A DNA stretch of 10,052 nt from JAQVWU01 sp964628455 (lineage in GTDB: Bacteria > Bacillota > Clostridia > Oscillospirales > CAG-272): positions 1 to 10,052 of the forward strand of contig CAZVPD010000136.1 of the NCBI GenBank assembly GCA_964628455.1. The letters run 5' to 3'. The first letter of the stretch is position 1. Every line of letters starts with the position of its first letter. The position numbers and the translations under genes are program-made. The notes beneath the pieces were generated by a model, which saw only the letters and a list, made by a program, of their open reading frames with translations, did not search any database and was not told where the DNA came from. Positions 1 to 8,500 of the stretch are shown piece after piece.

Positions 1-3
1 TAT

Positions 4-2373
4 ATGCTTGAACTGAAAAATATATCAAAAAAATACAAGGTCGGCGACATTGAAACAATAGCGCTTGACAATATCAGCGTGGCCTTCCGGTCGCGTGAAT
101 TCGTAGCCATTCTGGGTGCTTCGGGTTCGGGAAAAACGACCTGTCTGAATATTATCGGCGGACTGGACCGCTACGATTCGGGCGACCTCGCCATAAAAGG
201 CAAAAGGACGCAAAATTTCAAAGATTCCGACTGGGACGCATACCGGAACAATTCGATCGGATTCGTTTTTCAGAATTATAACCTGATCTCCCACCTCAGC
301 ATCGTCGCAAACGTCGAACTCGGAATGACGCTCAGCGGAGTGCCATACGAAGAGAAGCACCGCCGTGCTCTGGAAGTGCTGACACAGGTGGGTCTGAAGG
401 ACCATCTGCATAAAAACCCCAATCAGCTTTCCGGCGGACAGATGCAGCGCGTGGCCATCGCCCGCGCACTGGCCAACGACCCCGAAATACTCCTTTGCGA
501 CGAACCGACGGGCGCGCTCGATTCGGTCACGAGCGTGCAGATCCTCGACCTGATCAAACAGGTCGCCGCCGACCGGCTGGTCATTATGGTCACGCACAAC
601 CGGGATCTGGCGGAAAAATATGCCGAACGGATCATTCACTTTGAGGACGGCCATATCATCGACGACTCGCACCCGCATGCCGAACGGCCGAAAGACGGAG
701 ATTTCTCGCTGAAGAAAACCGCCATGAGTTTTGTGACCGCACTCGGCATCTCCTTCAACAACATCCGGACGAAAAAAGGCAGGACTTTTCTGACCGCCTT
801 TGCCTCGAGCATCGGGATCATCGGCATCGCCCTGATCCTCTCCCTTTCATCCGGTTTTCAGGTTAAAATCGACGAATTCCAGACAGACGCACTCGCCGAA
901 TTCCCGATCATGATCACCCGGTCATCGACCGAAGTCGATTTCGACGCACTTCAGACAGAAAGACGGGAAGACATGAGCCTGCTGACCGGGACCGCCGAAT
1001 ACGCGGATACCGACGAAGTGTATTTATACGACCCGTCGGCCAACATCAAAACACACACCAATCATCTGACCGATGATTTCATCGCATATCTGGAAAAAAT
1101 CGACCCTTCGGTATGCAGCGCGGTCGGCTATACGCGCTTTACCGGTTTTAACATGGTCCGTGCAGCAGAAGACAAAGCGATTCCCGTTACATTATCCGCC
1201 GGCGTTACGAGTATGCGGCGTTCCGATATTTCATCCATGAACGGAGTGGGGCTGACATCCTATCCGACTCCTCTCTCGGAGAACGGCCCTACCGTCCTCG
1301 AAAAAGATTTTGACCTGCTGGTCGGAACTTATCCCGCCGATATCTTCGATGTTGTGCTGATCGTCGACAACCGCAACCGCGTTGACGCCGGCATACTGGC
1401 GAACCTGGGTTTTACGACCACGGATGAAAAAGGCGAAATGATTCCCGCCGTCGGTTTTTCCGATATCATCGGCACTGAAATGAAGATCGTATCCAACAAC
1501 GATTTTTATATAAAGTCGGATTTCGGCAATTACATCCCCTCCGACGATTATGAAGCCATGCTCGATTCCGAAGAGGGATTCATGATCCGCATTTCCGGAA
1601 TCGTACGTCAGAAACCGGACATCGTCGTCTCCATGCTCGGAAACGGGATCGTATACAGCGACGAACTGACCGAAAAAGTCATCGCGGAAGCAGCCGGATC
1701 CGAAATCGTCAAAGCGCAGAACGAAGCGGACTACAACGTCATCACCATGGAGCCGATCGAAAACGAGGAAGATAAAGACAGCGTCATCGCATATCTGGGA
1801 GGAAACCCCACACCTTTCATGATCTCCGTCTATCCGACCAGTTTCGAAAACAAAGACAAAGTCATCACATACATCGAGGAATACAATTCGGGCAAAAGCG
1901 AAGAGGATATGATCGTATACAACGACCTCGCCGAAAGTATTTCAAACCTGTCGTCGGGCATCATGGACGGTATCACCATTGTGCTGATCGCATTCGCCTC
2001 GATCTCGCTTGTCGTAAGCCTGATCATGATCGGTATCATAACCTACACCTCGGTACTCGAGCGCACGCGTGAAATCGGAATACTCAAAGCTCTCGGCGCA
2101 AGAAAGAAAGATATAGCCCGCGTATTTGACGCCGAAACATGCATTCTGGGATTTTTTTCGGGATCAATGGGAGCTGTTATCGCCTGGATCCTGACTTTTC
2201 CCGCTAACGCGATCATTTACAGAATGACCGACCTGCGCGGCGTCGCACAGCTGCAGCTGCAGCATGCCCTGCTGCTGATCGCGCTCAATACCGTACTGAC
2301 CATCCTCGGCGGTCACATCCCCGCAAAGATCGCCTCCAAAAAAGACGCGGTCGAAGCCCTGCGCAGCGAATAA
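4..2373 (+). CDS. MacB-like ABC transporter, fused ATPase and FtsX-type permease
   Basis: A 789-residue fusion of an ABC ATPase with a MacB/FtsX-type permease. The ATPase half (about 1-225) shows Walker A GASGSGKT (38-45), Q-loop Q90, signature LSGGQ (142-146), Walker B ILLCDE (162-167), D-loop ALD (171-173) and switch histidine H198, so all catalytic motifs are intact. The permease half has one TM (about 260-283), a large extracytoplasmic domain (about 290-640) and three C-terminal TMs (about 654-682, 709-738, 753-772). The coupling motif ERTREIGILKALGA follows TM2. This is the four-TM topology of the family. Such proteins move or act on substrates at the outer face by mechanotransmission, often for antimicrobial peptides, lipoproteins or cell-wall hydrolase control; the substrate here is unknown. 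The start fits the usual MLELKNI opening, but only 3 nt of upstream sequence is visible, so its RBS cannot be checked. It is probably cotranscribed with the next gene (45-nt gap). Confidence 0.93.
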   Translation: MLELKNISKKYKVGDIETIALDNISVAFRSREFVAILGASGSGKTTCLNIIGGLDRYDSGDLAIKGKRTQNFKDSDWDAYRNNSIGFVFQNYNLISHLSIVANVELGMTLSGVPYEEKHRRALEVLTQVGLKDHLHKNPNQLSGGQMQRVAIARALANDPEILLCDEPTGALDSVTSVQILDLIKQVAADRLVIMVTHNRDLAEKYAERIIHFEDGHIIDDSHPHAERPKDGDFSLKKTAMSFVTALGISFNNIRTKKGRTFLTAFASSIGIIGIALILSLSSGFQVKIDEFQTDALAEFPIMITRSSTEVDFDALQTERREDMSLLTGTAEYADTDEVYLYDPSANIKTHTNHLTDDFIAYLEKIDPSVCSAVGYTRFTGFNMVRAAEDKAIPVTLSAGVTSMRRSDISSMNGVGLTSYPTPLSENGPTVLEKDFDLLVGTYPADIFDVVLIVDNRNRVDAGILANLGFTTTDEKGEMIPAVGFSDIIGTEMKIVSNNDFYIKSDFGNYIPSDDYEAMLDSEEGFMIRISGIVRQKPDIVVSMLGNGIVYSDELTEKVIAEAAGSEIVKAQNEADYNVITMEPIENEEDKDSVIAYLGGNPTPFMISVYPTSFENKDKVITYIEEYNSGKSEEDMIVYNDLAESISNLSSGIMDGITIVLIAFASISLVVSLIMIGIITYTSVLERTREIGILKALGARKKDIARVFDAETCILGFFSGSMGAVIAWILTFPANAIIYRMTDLRGVAQLQLQHALLLIALNTVLTILGGHIPAKIASKKDAVEALRSE

Positions 2374-2418
2374 AACCGAAAAAAACAAATAAAACCGACA
2401 TTCGTAAGGAAAAACAAC

Positions 2419-2820
2419 ATGCGTAACTTTTTTGCGAAATTCATGTACGGCAGATACGGACTCGATTCCCTGTCGAAATTCACGATGATTTTGTGGTTTG
2501 CGGCCGCGGCGGTCAATATCGCATTTAAAAGCAGCATCCTCTACGCACTCTCCATGATTCCCGCATTTCTGTTTTTCTTTCGCGTTTTATCCCGGAATAC
2601 GGCGAAGCGCAATGCCGAAAACGTAAAATTTCAGGCCATTGCCGGAAAAATCACCGTTTGGCTGAAATTCCGTCTGCAGAAGCTGCGCGAGATAAAAACG
2701 CACCGCTACATCCGATGCCCCGGCTGTCATGCCGTTCTGCGCTTCCCGCGCAGGACCGGAAAGCACACGGCGGTCTGTCCGAAGTGTAAAAACCGATTCG
2801 AAACCAGAATCATTTTATAA
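2419..2820 (+). CDS. Small membrane protein with C-terminal zinc ribbon
   Basis: A 133-residue protein without a recognised family name. Two hydrophobic segments (about 20-37 and 39-57) form a membrane hairpin. A basic linker follows, then a C-terminal zinc ribbon with CPGC (C100, C103) and CPKC (C120, C123), a four-cysteine metal site. The topology suggests a ribbon in the cytoplasm, but this is inferred. The start is supported by TAAGGA 8 nt upstream of the ATG. It lies 45 nt after the ABC transporter gene with no terminator between, and a strong hairpin terminator follows 7 nt after its stop, so the two genes look like one transcription unit. Small zinc-ribbon membrane proteins of this kind are common in Clostridia and usually uncharacterised. 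I make no functional claim beyond probable metal binding. Confidence 0.8.
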   Translation: MRNFFAKFMYGRYGLDSLSKFTMILWFAAAAVNIAFKSSILYALSMIPAFLFFFRVLSRNTAKRNAENVKFQAIAGKITVWLKFRLQKLREIKTHRYIRCPGCHAVLRFPRRTGKHTAVCPKCKNRFETRIIL

Positions 2821-2827
2821 AACCGAA

Positions 2828-2862
2828 CCGCAGCGCTCCGGAAGCGCTGCGGATTATTTTTT
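2828..2862 (+). terminator. Rho-independent terminator after the ABC/zinc-ribbon unit
   Basis: A perfect 10-bp stem (CCGCAGCGCT paired with AGCGCTGCGG, 2828-2837 and 2843-2852) closes a CCGGA loop and is followed by the T-rich tract ATTATTTTTT. It starts 7 nt after the zinc-ribbon gene's stop and separates that unit from the promoter at 2875. Confidence 0.9.
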
Positions 2863-2874
2863 ACAACTAAACGG

Positions 2875-2903
2875 TTTACTTTTACATTTCCGGAAGCTAT
2901 AAT
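2875..2903 (+). promoter_or_regulatory. Housekeeping-type (sigma-70/sigma-A) promoter
   Basis: The -10 hexamer is a perfect TATAAT (2898-2903). A -35-like TTTACT (2875-2880; four of six matches to TTGACA) lies at the ideal 17-bp spacing. It sits between the upstream terminator and the oxidoreductase start at 2941, so it should drive the three-gene unit oxidoreductase-coaE-transglycosylase. No operator or riboswitch-like fold is evident in the short leader. Confidence 0.75.
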
Positions 2904-2940
2904 AGACTCAACACATTCATGCGGGGAGAAATGATTTCCT

Positions 2941-4074
2941 ATGAAAACTTTCAGAATCGGACTGCTCGGATTCGGCAATATGGGCAGGACACATCTGTAT
3001 GCCGTCGATAATTTGAAATTCCACTACCGGGGACTGCCGTTTACCGCCGAAATGGCGGGCGTCTGCACCGCGACCGCTGCATCGGGCGAAACGGCAAAAC
3101 AATTCGGCATACCGTTTGCCACGACGGACGAGGATGAACTTATTTATCATCCTGATATCGATATCATCGATATTTCGACACCCAACATACACCACTATCC
3201 CGCTCTGAAAAAAGCCATAGCGGTGGGAAAGCATATATACTGCGAAAAACCGCTCTGCGTCACATATACCGAGGCCGAGGAAATCGCTTCGCTTGCCGAA
3301 AAGGCGGGCATCACCGCGCAGGTCGTCTTCAACAACAGAGCGCTTGCGCCGATACTGCGGGCGAAACAGCTCGTTGACGAAGGAAAACTGGGACGGCTCC
3401 TGTCTTTCCGTGCCGCTTATCTGCATTCGAGCTGCGCCGACACGTCCAGGAACGCAGGCTGGAAGCAGGACCGCGCTGTCAGCGGCGGGGGTGTGCTGGT
3501 GGACCTCGGTTCCCATGCGATCGATCTCGTGTATTTCCTCTGCGGCGAGTTCGAAAAAATACAGGGGACCGCACAGATCGCTTATCCGGTCCGGAAAGGG
3601 ATGGACGGAAAGCCCTGGAAAACCAACGCGGACGAAGCGTTCTATATGACGGCGAAACTGAAATGCGGCGCTTACGGCACGGTCGAAGCCTCGAAGATCG
3701 CCGCAGGCACCAACGACGATCTCAGACTCGAACTTTACGGCGAACGCGGCGCGATCCGGTTCGACCTGATGGAACCCAACTGGCTGTATTTTTACGACGC
3801 GACCGCGCACGCGGGGAAAAACCACAACACCGACTGCGGCGGCAACTCGGGTTTCTGCCGCATCGAATGCGTGGGGCGCTACGGAGAACCCGCCTATCCG
3901 CTCTGCGGCGTCAAGGCGCCCGTTGGATGGCTGAGAGGGCACGCGGGCAGCTATTACGATTTTCTCGACGCGGTCTATTATCAAAAAGCCGCCCGTCCGT
4001 CTTTCAGGGATGCGGCGCATATCCAGTGGGTCATTGAGGAAGGATACCGCACCTGCATCGGCCATCTGACATAA
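2941..4074 (+). CDS. Gfo/Idh/MocA family NAD(P)-dependent oxidoreductase
   Basis: A 377-residue protein with the two-domain Gfo/Idh/MocA fold, a family that oxidises or reduces sugars, inositols and related polyols. The Rossmann motif GLLGFGNMG (7-15) binds the dinucleotide. The family's EKP motif is at 102-104 (CEKPLCVT), where the lysine usually takes part in catalysis. The second conserved segment, GGGVLVDLGSHAID (182-195), carries H192, the usual catalytic histidine position. Length is normal for the family. The ATG at 2941 gives a canonical N terminus; the GGGGAG upstream lies about 12 nt away, rather long, but the nearer ATG at 2931 is out of frame. It is the first gene after the promoter and is followed 22 nt later by coaE. 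The substrate cannot be told from sequence, and the link to coaE looks like neighbourhood rather than pathway. Confidence 0.92.
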   Translation: MKTFRIGLLGFGNMGRTHLYAVDNLKFHYRGLPFTAEMAGVCTATAASGETAKQFGIPFATTDEDELIYHPDIDIIDISTPNIHHYPALKKAIAVGKHIYCEKPLCVTYTEAEEIASLAEKAGITAQVVFNNRALAPILRAKQLVDEGKLGRLLSFRAAYLHSSCADTSRNAGWKQDRAVSGGGVLVDLGSHAIDLVYFLCGEFEKIQGTAQIAYPVRKGMDGKPWKTNADEAFYMTAKLKCGAYGTVEASKIAAGTNDDLRLELYGERGAIRFDLMEPNWLYFYDATAHAGKNHNTDCGGNSGFCRIECVGRYGEPAYPLCGVKAPVGWLRGHAGSYYDFLDAVYYQKAARPSFRDAAHIQWVIEEGYRTCIGHLT

Positions 4075-4096
4075 ATCACCTCGGGGGATCACAGAC

Positions 4097-4690
4097 ATGT
4101 ATGCCATCGGACTGACCGGTTCCATGGGTTCCGGCAAAAGCTACGCAGCTGCCGTTTTCGGCGAATTCGGAATAAAAAGCATCGACACAGACGAAATATC
4201 ACGCCTGGTCACCCTTCCCGGCACGCCCTGTCTCGGCGAACTCGTCCATCACTTCGGCGAAGGGATCCTGACCCTTGATATGAAACTCGACCGCTCAAAA
4301 CTTGCCGCCGCCGCGTTTGCAGACAAAGAAAGCACCGCCGTGCTCAATCAAATTACGCATAGGCACATCCTTTCGGAATGCCGCAGCAGGCTGCGCCGGC
4401 TTGAAGCGGACGGCGAGTTTGCCGCGGTGATCGAGGCGCCGCTCCTGTATGAAAGCGGATTCAACTATTACTGCGATTACACCGTCGCGGTCCTGTGCGA
4501 CACGGCAGTCAAGCTCAGGCGCATCAGAGAACGCGGGGGCATCTCGGAAGAAGCGGCGCTTGCCCGCCTTTCGAAACAGCATGACGACGATTATTTTTAC
4601 AACCGCGCCGATTTTACGGTCAACAACAACGACGGCCATAACATACGGCTGCAGATCGACCTCATCCTCCAGCAGATCCGTTTCGTCTGA
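4097..4690 (+). CDS. coaE: Dephospho-CoA kinase
   Basis: A 197-residue P-loop kinase of usual CoaE length. It catalyses the last step of coenzyme A synthesis in the cytoplasm, ATP-dependent phosphorylation of the 3'-hydroxyl of dephospho-CoA's ribose. Walker A is GSMGSGKS (8-15). The substrate-binding aspartate region is IDTDEISR, the equivalent of the family's D-x-D-x-I-A/S-R. The core strand motif IEAPLLYESG matches the family's D-x-P-L-L-F-E. The C-terminal lid and base-contact region RLSKQ...RADFTVNNN matches the family pattern R-x-x-Q...A-D-x-x-I-x-N. A GGGGG run about 9 nt upstream serves as the RBS. It sits 22 nt after the oxidoreductase and 36 nt before a lytic transglycosylase; coaE followed by a small SLT gene is a recurrent pairing in Clostridia. 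Confidence 0.95.
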   Translation: MYAIGLTGSMGSGKSYAAAVFGEFGIKSIDTDEISRLVTLPGTPCLGELVHHFGEGILTLDMKLDRSKLAAAAFADKESTAVLNQITHRHILSECRSRLRRLEADGEFAAVIEAPLLYESGFNYYCDYTVAVLCDTAVKLRRIRERGGISEEAALARLSKQHDDDYFYNRADFTVNNNDGHNIRLQIDLILQQIRFV

Positions 4691-4726
4691 CCGAACCGCC
4701 GGCACAACGCCGAAAAGGATCCGTTT

Positions 4727-5290
4727 ATGAAAACATTCCTGCGGATATCCGCTCTCACACTCCTGATCATACTCCTGGCATCCGGGAGCGGATTTATCTA
4801 CAAATACCTGTCCGACGCCTATGACCGAAGAACGCACCCGCTGGGCTACAGCGGGTACGTCGAGCAATATGCGGAATTATACGGCGTTCCGAGCGATATC
4901 ATATACGCGGTGATCAGGACCGAAAGCGCCTTCGACGAAAAAGCGCTGTCCCCGAAAGGCGCCGCCGGCCTGATGCAGCTGACCCCTGAAACCTTCACAT
5001 GGCTGATGACCAAGACGGGCGATGAGATTAAGTCCGGCAGCATCTATGATCCGGGGATCAACATCCGGTACGGCGTATTTTTCCTCGGCTATCTGTACGG
5101 TGAATTCGGCTCGTGGGAAACGGTCTACGCGGCCTACAACGCCGGCATGTCGCGCGTGAAAGGCTGGCTCCGGGACCCCGGGCTGTCCGAAGACGGCAGG
5201 CTGACGCATATTCCGTTTGAAGAAACCGAAAACTACGTGAAGCGCGTCGTCCGCGCAGCCGAAAACTACAGGCGTCTTTATCCGGAATAA
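4727..5290 (+). CDS. Membrane-anchored SLT-family lytic transglycosylase
   Basis: A 187-residue protein with an N-terminal hydrophobic segment (about 8-26) acting as signal anchor, then a compact SLT (Slt70-like, lysozyme fold) domain. Visible motifs are ES with catalytic E66 (RTESAFD), GLMQLTP (81-87), AYNAG (136-140) and ETENYV (166-171), in the family order. Such enzymes cleave peptidoglycan between MurNAc and GlcNAc with formation of 1,6-anhydroMurNAc, here on the outer face of the membrane. AAAGGAT 7 nt before the ATG is a good RBS. It is the last gene of its unit, and the terminator begins at its stop codon. It converges on the minus-strand secretin-repeat gene. A role in opening the wall for that system is conceivable, but transcription and the coaE linkage argue for a general cell-wall role. 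Confidence 0.93.
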   Translation: MKTFLRISALTLLIILLASGSGFIYKYLSDAYDRRTHPLGYSGYVEQYAELYGVPSDIIYAVIRTESAFDEKALSPKGAAGLMQLTPETFTWLMTKTGDEIKSGSIYDPGINIRYGVFFLGYLYGEFGSWETVYAAYNAGMSRVKGWLRDPGLSEDGRLTHIPFEETENYVKRVVRAAENYRRLYPE

Positions 5291-5330
5291 AAAAAGGCCT
5301 AAAAGAAATTTTTCTCTTAAGCCTTTTTTT
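5289..5330. terminator. Bidirectional terminator between convergent genes
   Basis: A long imperfect hairpin has arms at 5289-5308 (AAAAAAAGGC then CTAAAAGAAA) and 5311-5330 (TTTCTCTTAA then GCCTTTTTTT), with two mismatches in twenty pairs. The A-run on one side and T-run on the other give a U-tract in either direction. The left arm begins in the transglycosylase stop codon. The right arm ends one base from the stop codon of the out-of-frame SUMF1 tail (5332-5334). That spacing supports 5332 as the original end of the minus-strand gene. Confidence 0.88.
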
Positions 5331-5331
5331 A

Positions 5332-5502
5332 TTACGGATTTTTCGCGATGCGGAAACCGATATCTATGCTTGTGAAAGTCGGATAGAATTCATTCGTGAG
5401 ACCGACCTGCAAATCGACCGCAGATCCGCTCCAGCTTCCTCCGCGGATGATCCTGCTGCCGGTACCAGTGAAATCACCGCACCATTCCCACACGTTTCCG
5501 CT
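5332..5502 (-). pseudogene. Out-of-frame C-terminal tail of the SUMF1 domain
   Basis: On the minus strand from 5502 to 5332, in a different frame from the large gene upstream, lie 56 sense codons and a TAA. They begin SGNVWEWCGDF, continue with IIRGGSW and end GFRIAKNP. These are the signature C-terminal segments of SUMF1/FGE-sulfatase domains (consensus G-L-Y-D-M-x-G-N-V-W-E-W ... R-G-G-S-W ... G-F-R). The large gene reads NALGL at 5506 and then leaves the family. The three expected residues (about Y-D-M) are missing and one base (5503) is left between the two frames, so about 8 nt appear to have been lost. The segment has no start or RBS of its own. Either the gene is truly frameshifted in this strain or the assembly has an error here. 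Confidence 0.85.
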
Positions 5503-8500
5503 CAAGGCCCAGAGCGTTGGGAACTTTCAATTTCACGGGATTTGTCGTATTGTTCGAGTTTGACGCATACCAGGCAACCGCTCCGGCAGCGGCTTCATCG
5601 GTATAATCCGCGTTTGCGCCGCTCGGATAACTGCCCGGAGTCCGGTTTACGGGATCGATCCAACTTGCAGCCGTCTCCCATTCCGCCGATGACGGCAGAC
5701 GGTAACCGTTTCCCGAAACCCAAATCGTATTGTCCCCTGCCGCGGTATTTGCAGCCTGTGAATCCATTACCGGCACGCTGTCTATTGTATATGCGGGAGT
5801 CAGTCCTTTCAGTTCGGACAACGCATTGAGCCAAACGACGACATCTCCCCAGCTTATATCGGTGACCGGTTCGGAACTCGACGCCGTCGGGGGCGCTCCG
5901 ACGACCCCGTCACTGCCCTCACGGCCTGCGTTCTGAAAAGAATAACCGTTATTCTTCGCCCACTTCATCACAGAGAACCATAATTCATAGGTGGTCTCGG
6001 TCTGTGCGATCTGATATGCGATCCCGGGAGTGCCGGCTGCGATCATACTGAACGAAGCCACGGCTTCAGCAGACGGAGCTGTCGGAATCGAACCGGTACC
6101 GTCTCCCAGTTCATCGACTATTTCACGGGCGCGCTTTATTTCGGCGATCGTCGCGTCACTGAGATAGAGCACAAACATCGGGACATCGGTTTTTGAAATA
6201 TCGCCCGATACGGCGAATTTATCCTCGGGGATGCCCGACATCAGGGAAATGATCGAAATTCTGTTCATGAGTTTGGATTCGCCCCCCGCGCCGTCGGCGG
6301 AATCGATCATCAGCGTCACGCGTTCCGTCTGGTCCTGCGAGGGATCCAGGTCGAGTGATGAGATAATATCCGCGATCGTCTCCTCCATATCGTTCGGGAA
6401 TGAAACGAGTATATTCCGGCTGAGCGCGGGCAGAATATCGGTGTGAACGACCACATTGGTGAAATTAAGCGCTTTCAGCTTCTTTGCCATTTCCTCGGCG
6501 CTGATGTTTTTAAGCAGGAATGTCCTGAATGAGGAAGCGGCATTGACGTCGCTGTTGTTTTTTATTTTATCGATTTCGGCGATCGCCTTCTCCACTTCGG
6601 ATGCGGGTCCTCTGAGCCAGATCACCTTCTGCATGTTCTTCAGTTCCACAACGTCGATCTTCAGCCCGAGAGCTTTCACAAACGGAATGATGAAATCCTT
6701 ATTCATATTATCGAGCGGGACATCCTCAAAAACCATCGTGTTTTCCGAAGATGCACTTTCGGGCGTGTCGACTTTGGACTTAACATCGAGCACGGATGCG
6801 TATTCATCGGGCGTCACATTCAGATACAGCATATTCTTATTGTCTTCTTTGAATAATATCCCGTTCGGAAGGGACATGCCGGTCAGTATCGCGTTGAATT
6901 TGTCCGCTGTGATGTAATTGAGTTCGATGATATACAGGTTTCTGCCGGAAGTGCCCGCGGCGTTTTCCGGCGTATCGACAACCGTTCTGACCCTCTCAAT
7001 CTCGTTGAAATCATCCGGCGTCGCGTATATATACAGCGTTTTCTTGTTGTCCGGATATGTGATGCCCGTCGGAAGCGACAGACCGGCAAGCGTGGCATTA
7101 AACTGTTCGGCGCTGATATATCTCAGCGTTACCGGACGGAATTCGGAAGATGCGCTTGACGTGGCTGAAAGGCTGTCGACGATGTTTTTGATCTTGTTGA
7201 TCTCATTCAGTTCCTTTAGCGTCGCGTTGACGAACATCGTCCTGTCTGTATCCTTAAAATAGGTGCCGGTCGGAAGCGAAACGTCGGTCAGGATCGCATT
7301 GAACTGTTTTGCCGTAAGATATCTGAGCGTGATCGGATAGACGTCTGTCCCGCTGTCCAGCGCGTTCTGAGGCGCGTCGACCATCATTTTAATATCGCTG
7401 ATCGCCCTGTATTCGGCAGCCGTCGTATATAAATAGAGCGTATACGGATTGTTCGGGAACGTAAGCCCCGAGGGCAGCGACATGCTCTTAAGCGTTTCGC
7501 CGAACTGGTCCGCCGTCATATAGCGCAGCGTGACAGTACGGAACTTCGAACCGGCGGTCAGGTTGTTCCGGGGTACGTCGACAACGGCTTTTATCCTGTT
7601 GATGTTGTCTTCTTCCTCATTCGTCGCATTGATATACAGCGTATTCTCGTTGTCCGAATAGATGATGCCCGTGGGAAGGGAGAGGGAGGACAGGGTCGAG
7701 TTGAACTGCTCCGCGGTGATGTACCGGAGCACGACCGTTATAAACTGCGTCTGCGCATCGGCCGAGTTTGCGGGTACATCGACCACCTTCTGCATGTCGT
7801 TGATCGCGTCGAACTGATCGGGGGTCGCGAAGATAAACAGCGTTTTTTCGTTGTTCGGGAAGATCAGTCCGGCCGGAAGCGAAATCCCCGCAAGAGCTGT
7901 GTTGAATGCTTCGGCGGTGATATATCTGAGGGTTACGGGGCGGAACAAAGAAGCGCTTTCCGCATTGTTCGCCTCTTTATCGACAACTGAACGGATCTCG
8001 CCGATCGATTTAAATTCGTCGGCAGACGCATAAAGATACAGCGTATCCGCATTGTCGGGGAAGATCAGGCCTGTGGGCAGCGACAGACCGGATAAAATCG
8101 TATTGAACTGTTCGGCGGTGATATACTTGAGAACGACCGGGCGGAACGACTCTATGATCTCCTGACTTGTCGCCGCGGCGTTTTTTTCGGTATCGAGAAG
8201 AAGAACGATCTCCCCCGCTTTTTTTATCTGCGCGAGTTTTCCGTTCATCCAGAAAGTCGTTTTATTCGTCGCAATCTTGATGATTTTTACTTCGGCGTTT
8301 GCGGTGATCTGGCTTTCGATCAGATCCAGCGTCACATAACGCAGACTGATCTGTTTTATGACCGGCTGCTCCGCATCGGTCACGGCAGCGGCAGGGCCCG
8401 ATGTATCGACCGCTTTGCAAATATTCAGGATCAGCTTATAATCATCCGCACCGGCGTATACATACAAAGTCAAAGGTTTGGCGGGAAGGACGACGCCGGT

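Noticed and set aside
2881..2886. TTTACA as the -35 element for the oxidoreductase promoter
   Set aside because: It is only 11 bp from TATAAT. The neighbouring TTTACT at 2875 has the correct 17-bp spacing.
2917..4137. A 406-residue open frame on the minus strand across the oxidoreductase gene
   Set aside because: It is an antisense shadow. The plus-strand protein has all Gfo/Idh/MocA motifs, while the minus-strand translation shows no family pattern and would cover the promoter and RBS side of the real gene.
4295..4867. A minus-strand open frame across coaE and the transglycosylase start
   Set aside because: It runs antisense to two well-supported genes and shows no motif or RBS of interest.
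5474..5506. Programmed ribosomal frameshift joining the two parts of the SUMF1 domain
   Set aside because: A one-base shift would join the frames but would not restore the three missing conserved residues, and no convincing slippery run is present at the junction. A deletion of about 8 nt explains both the frame change and the missing residues.
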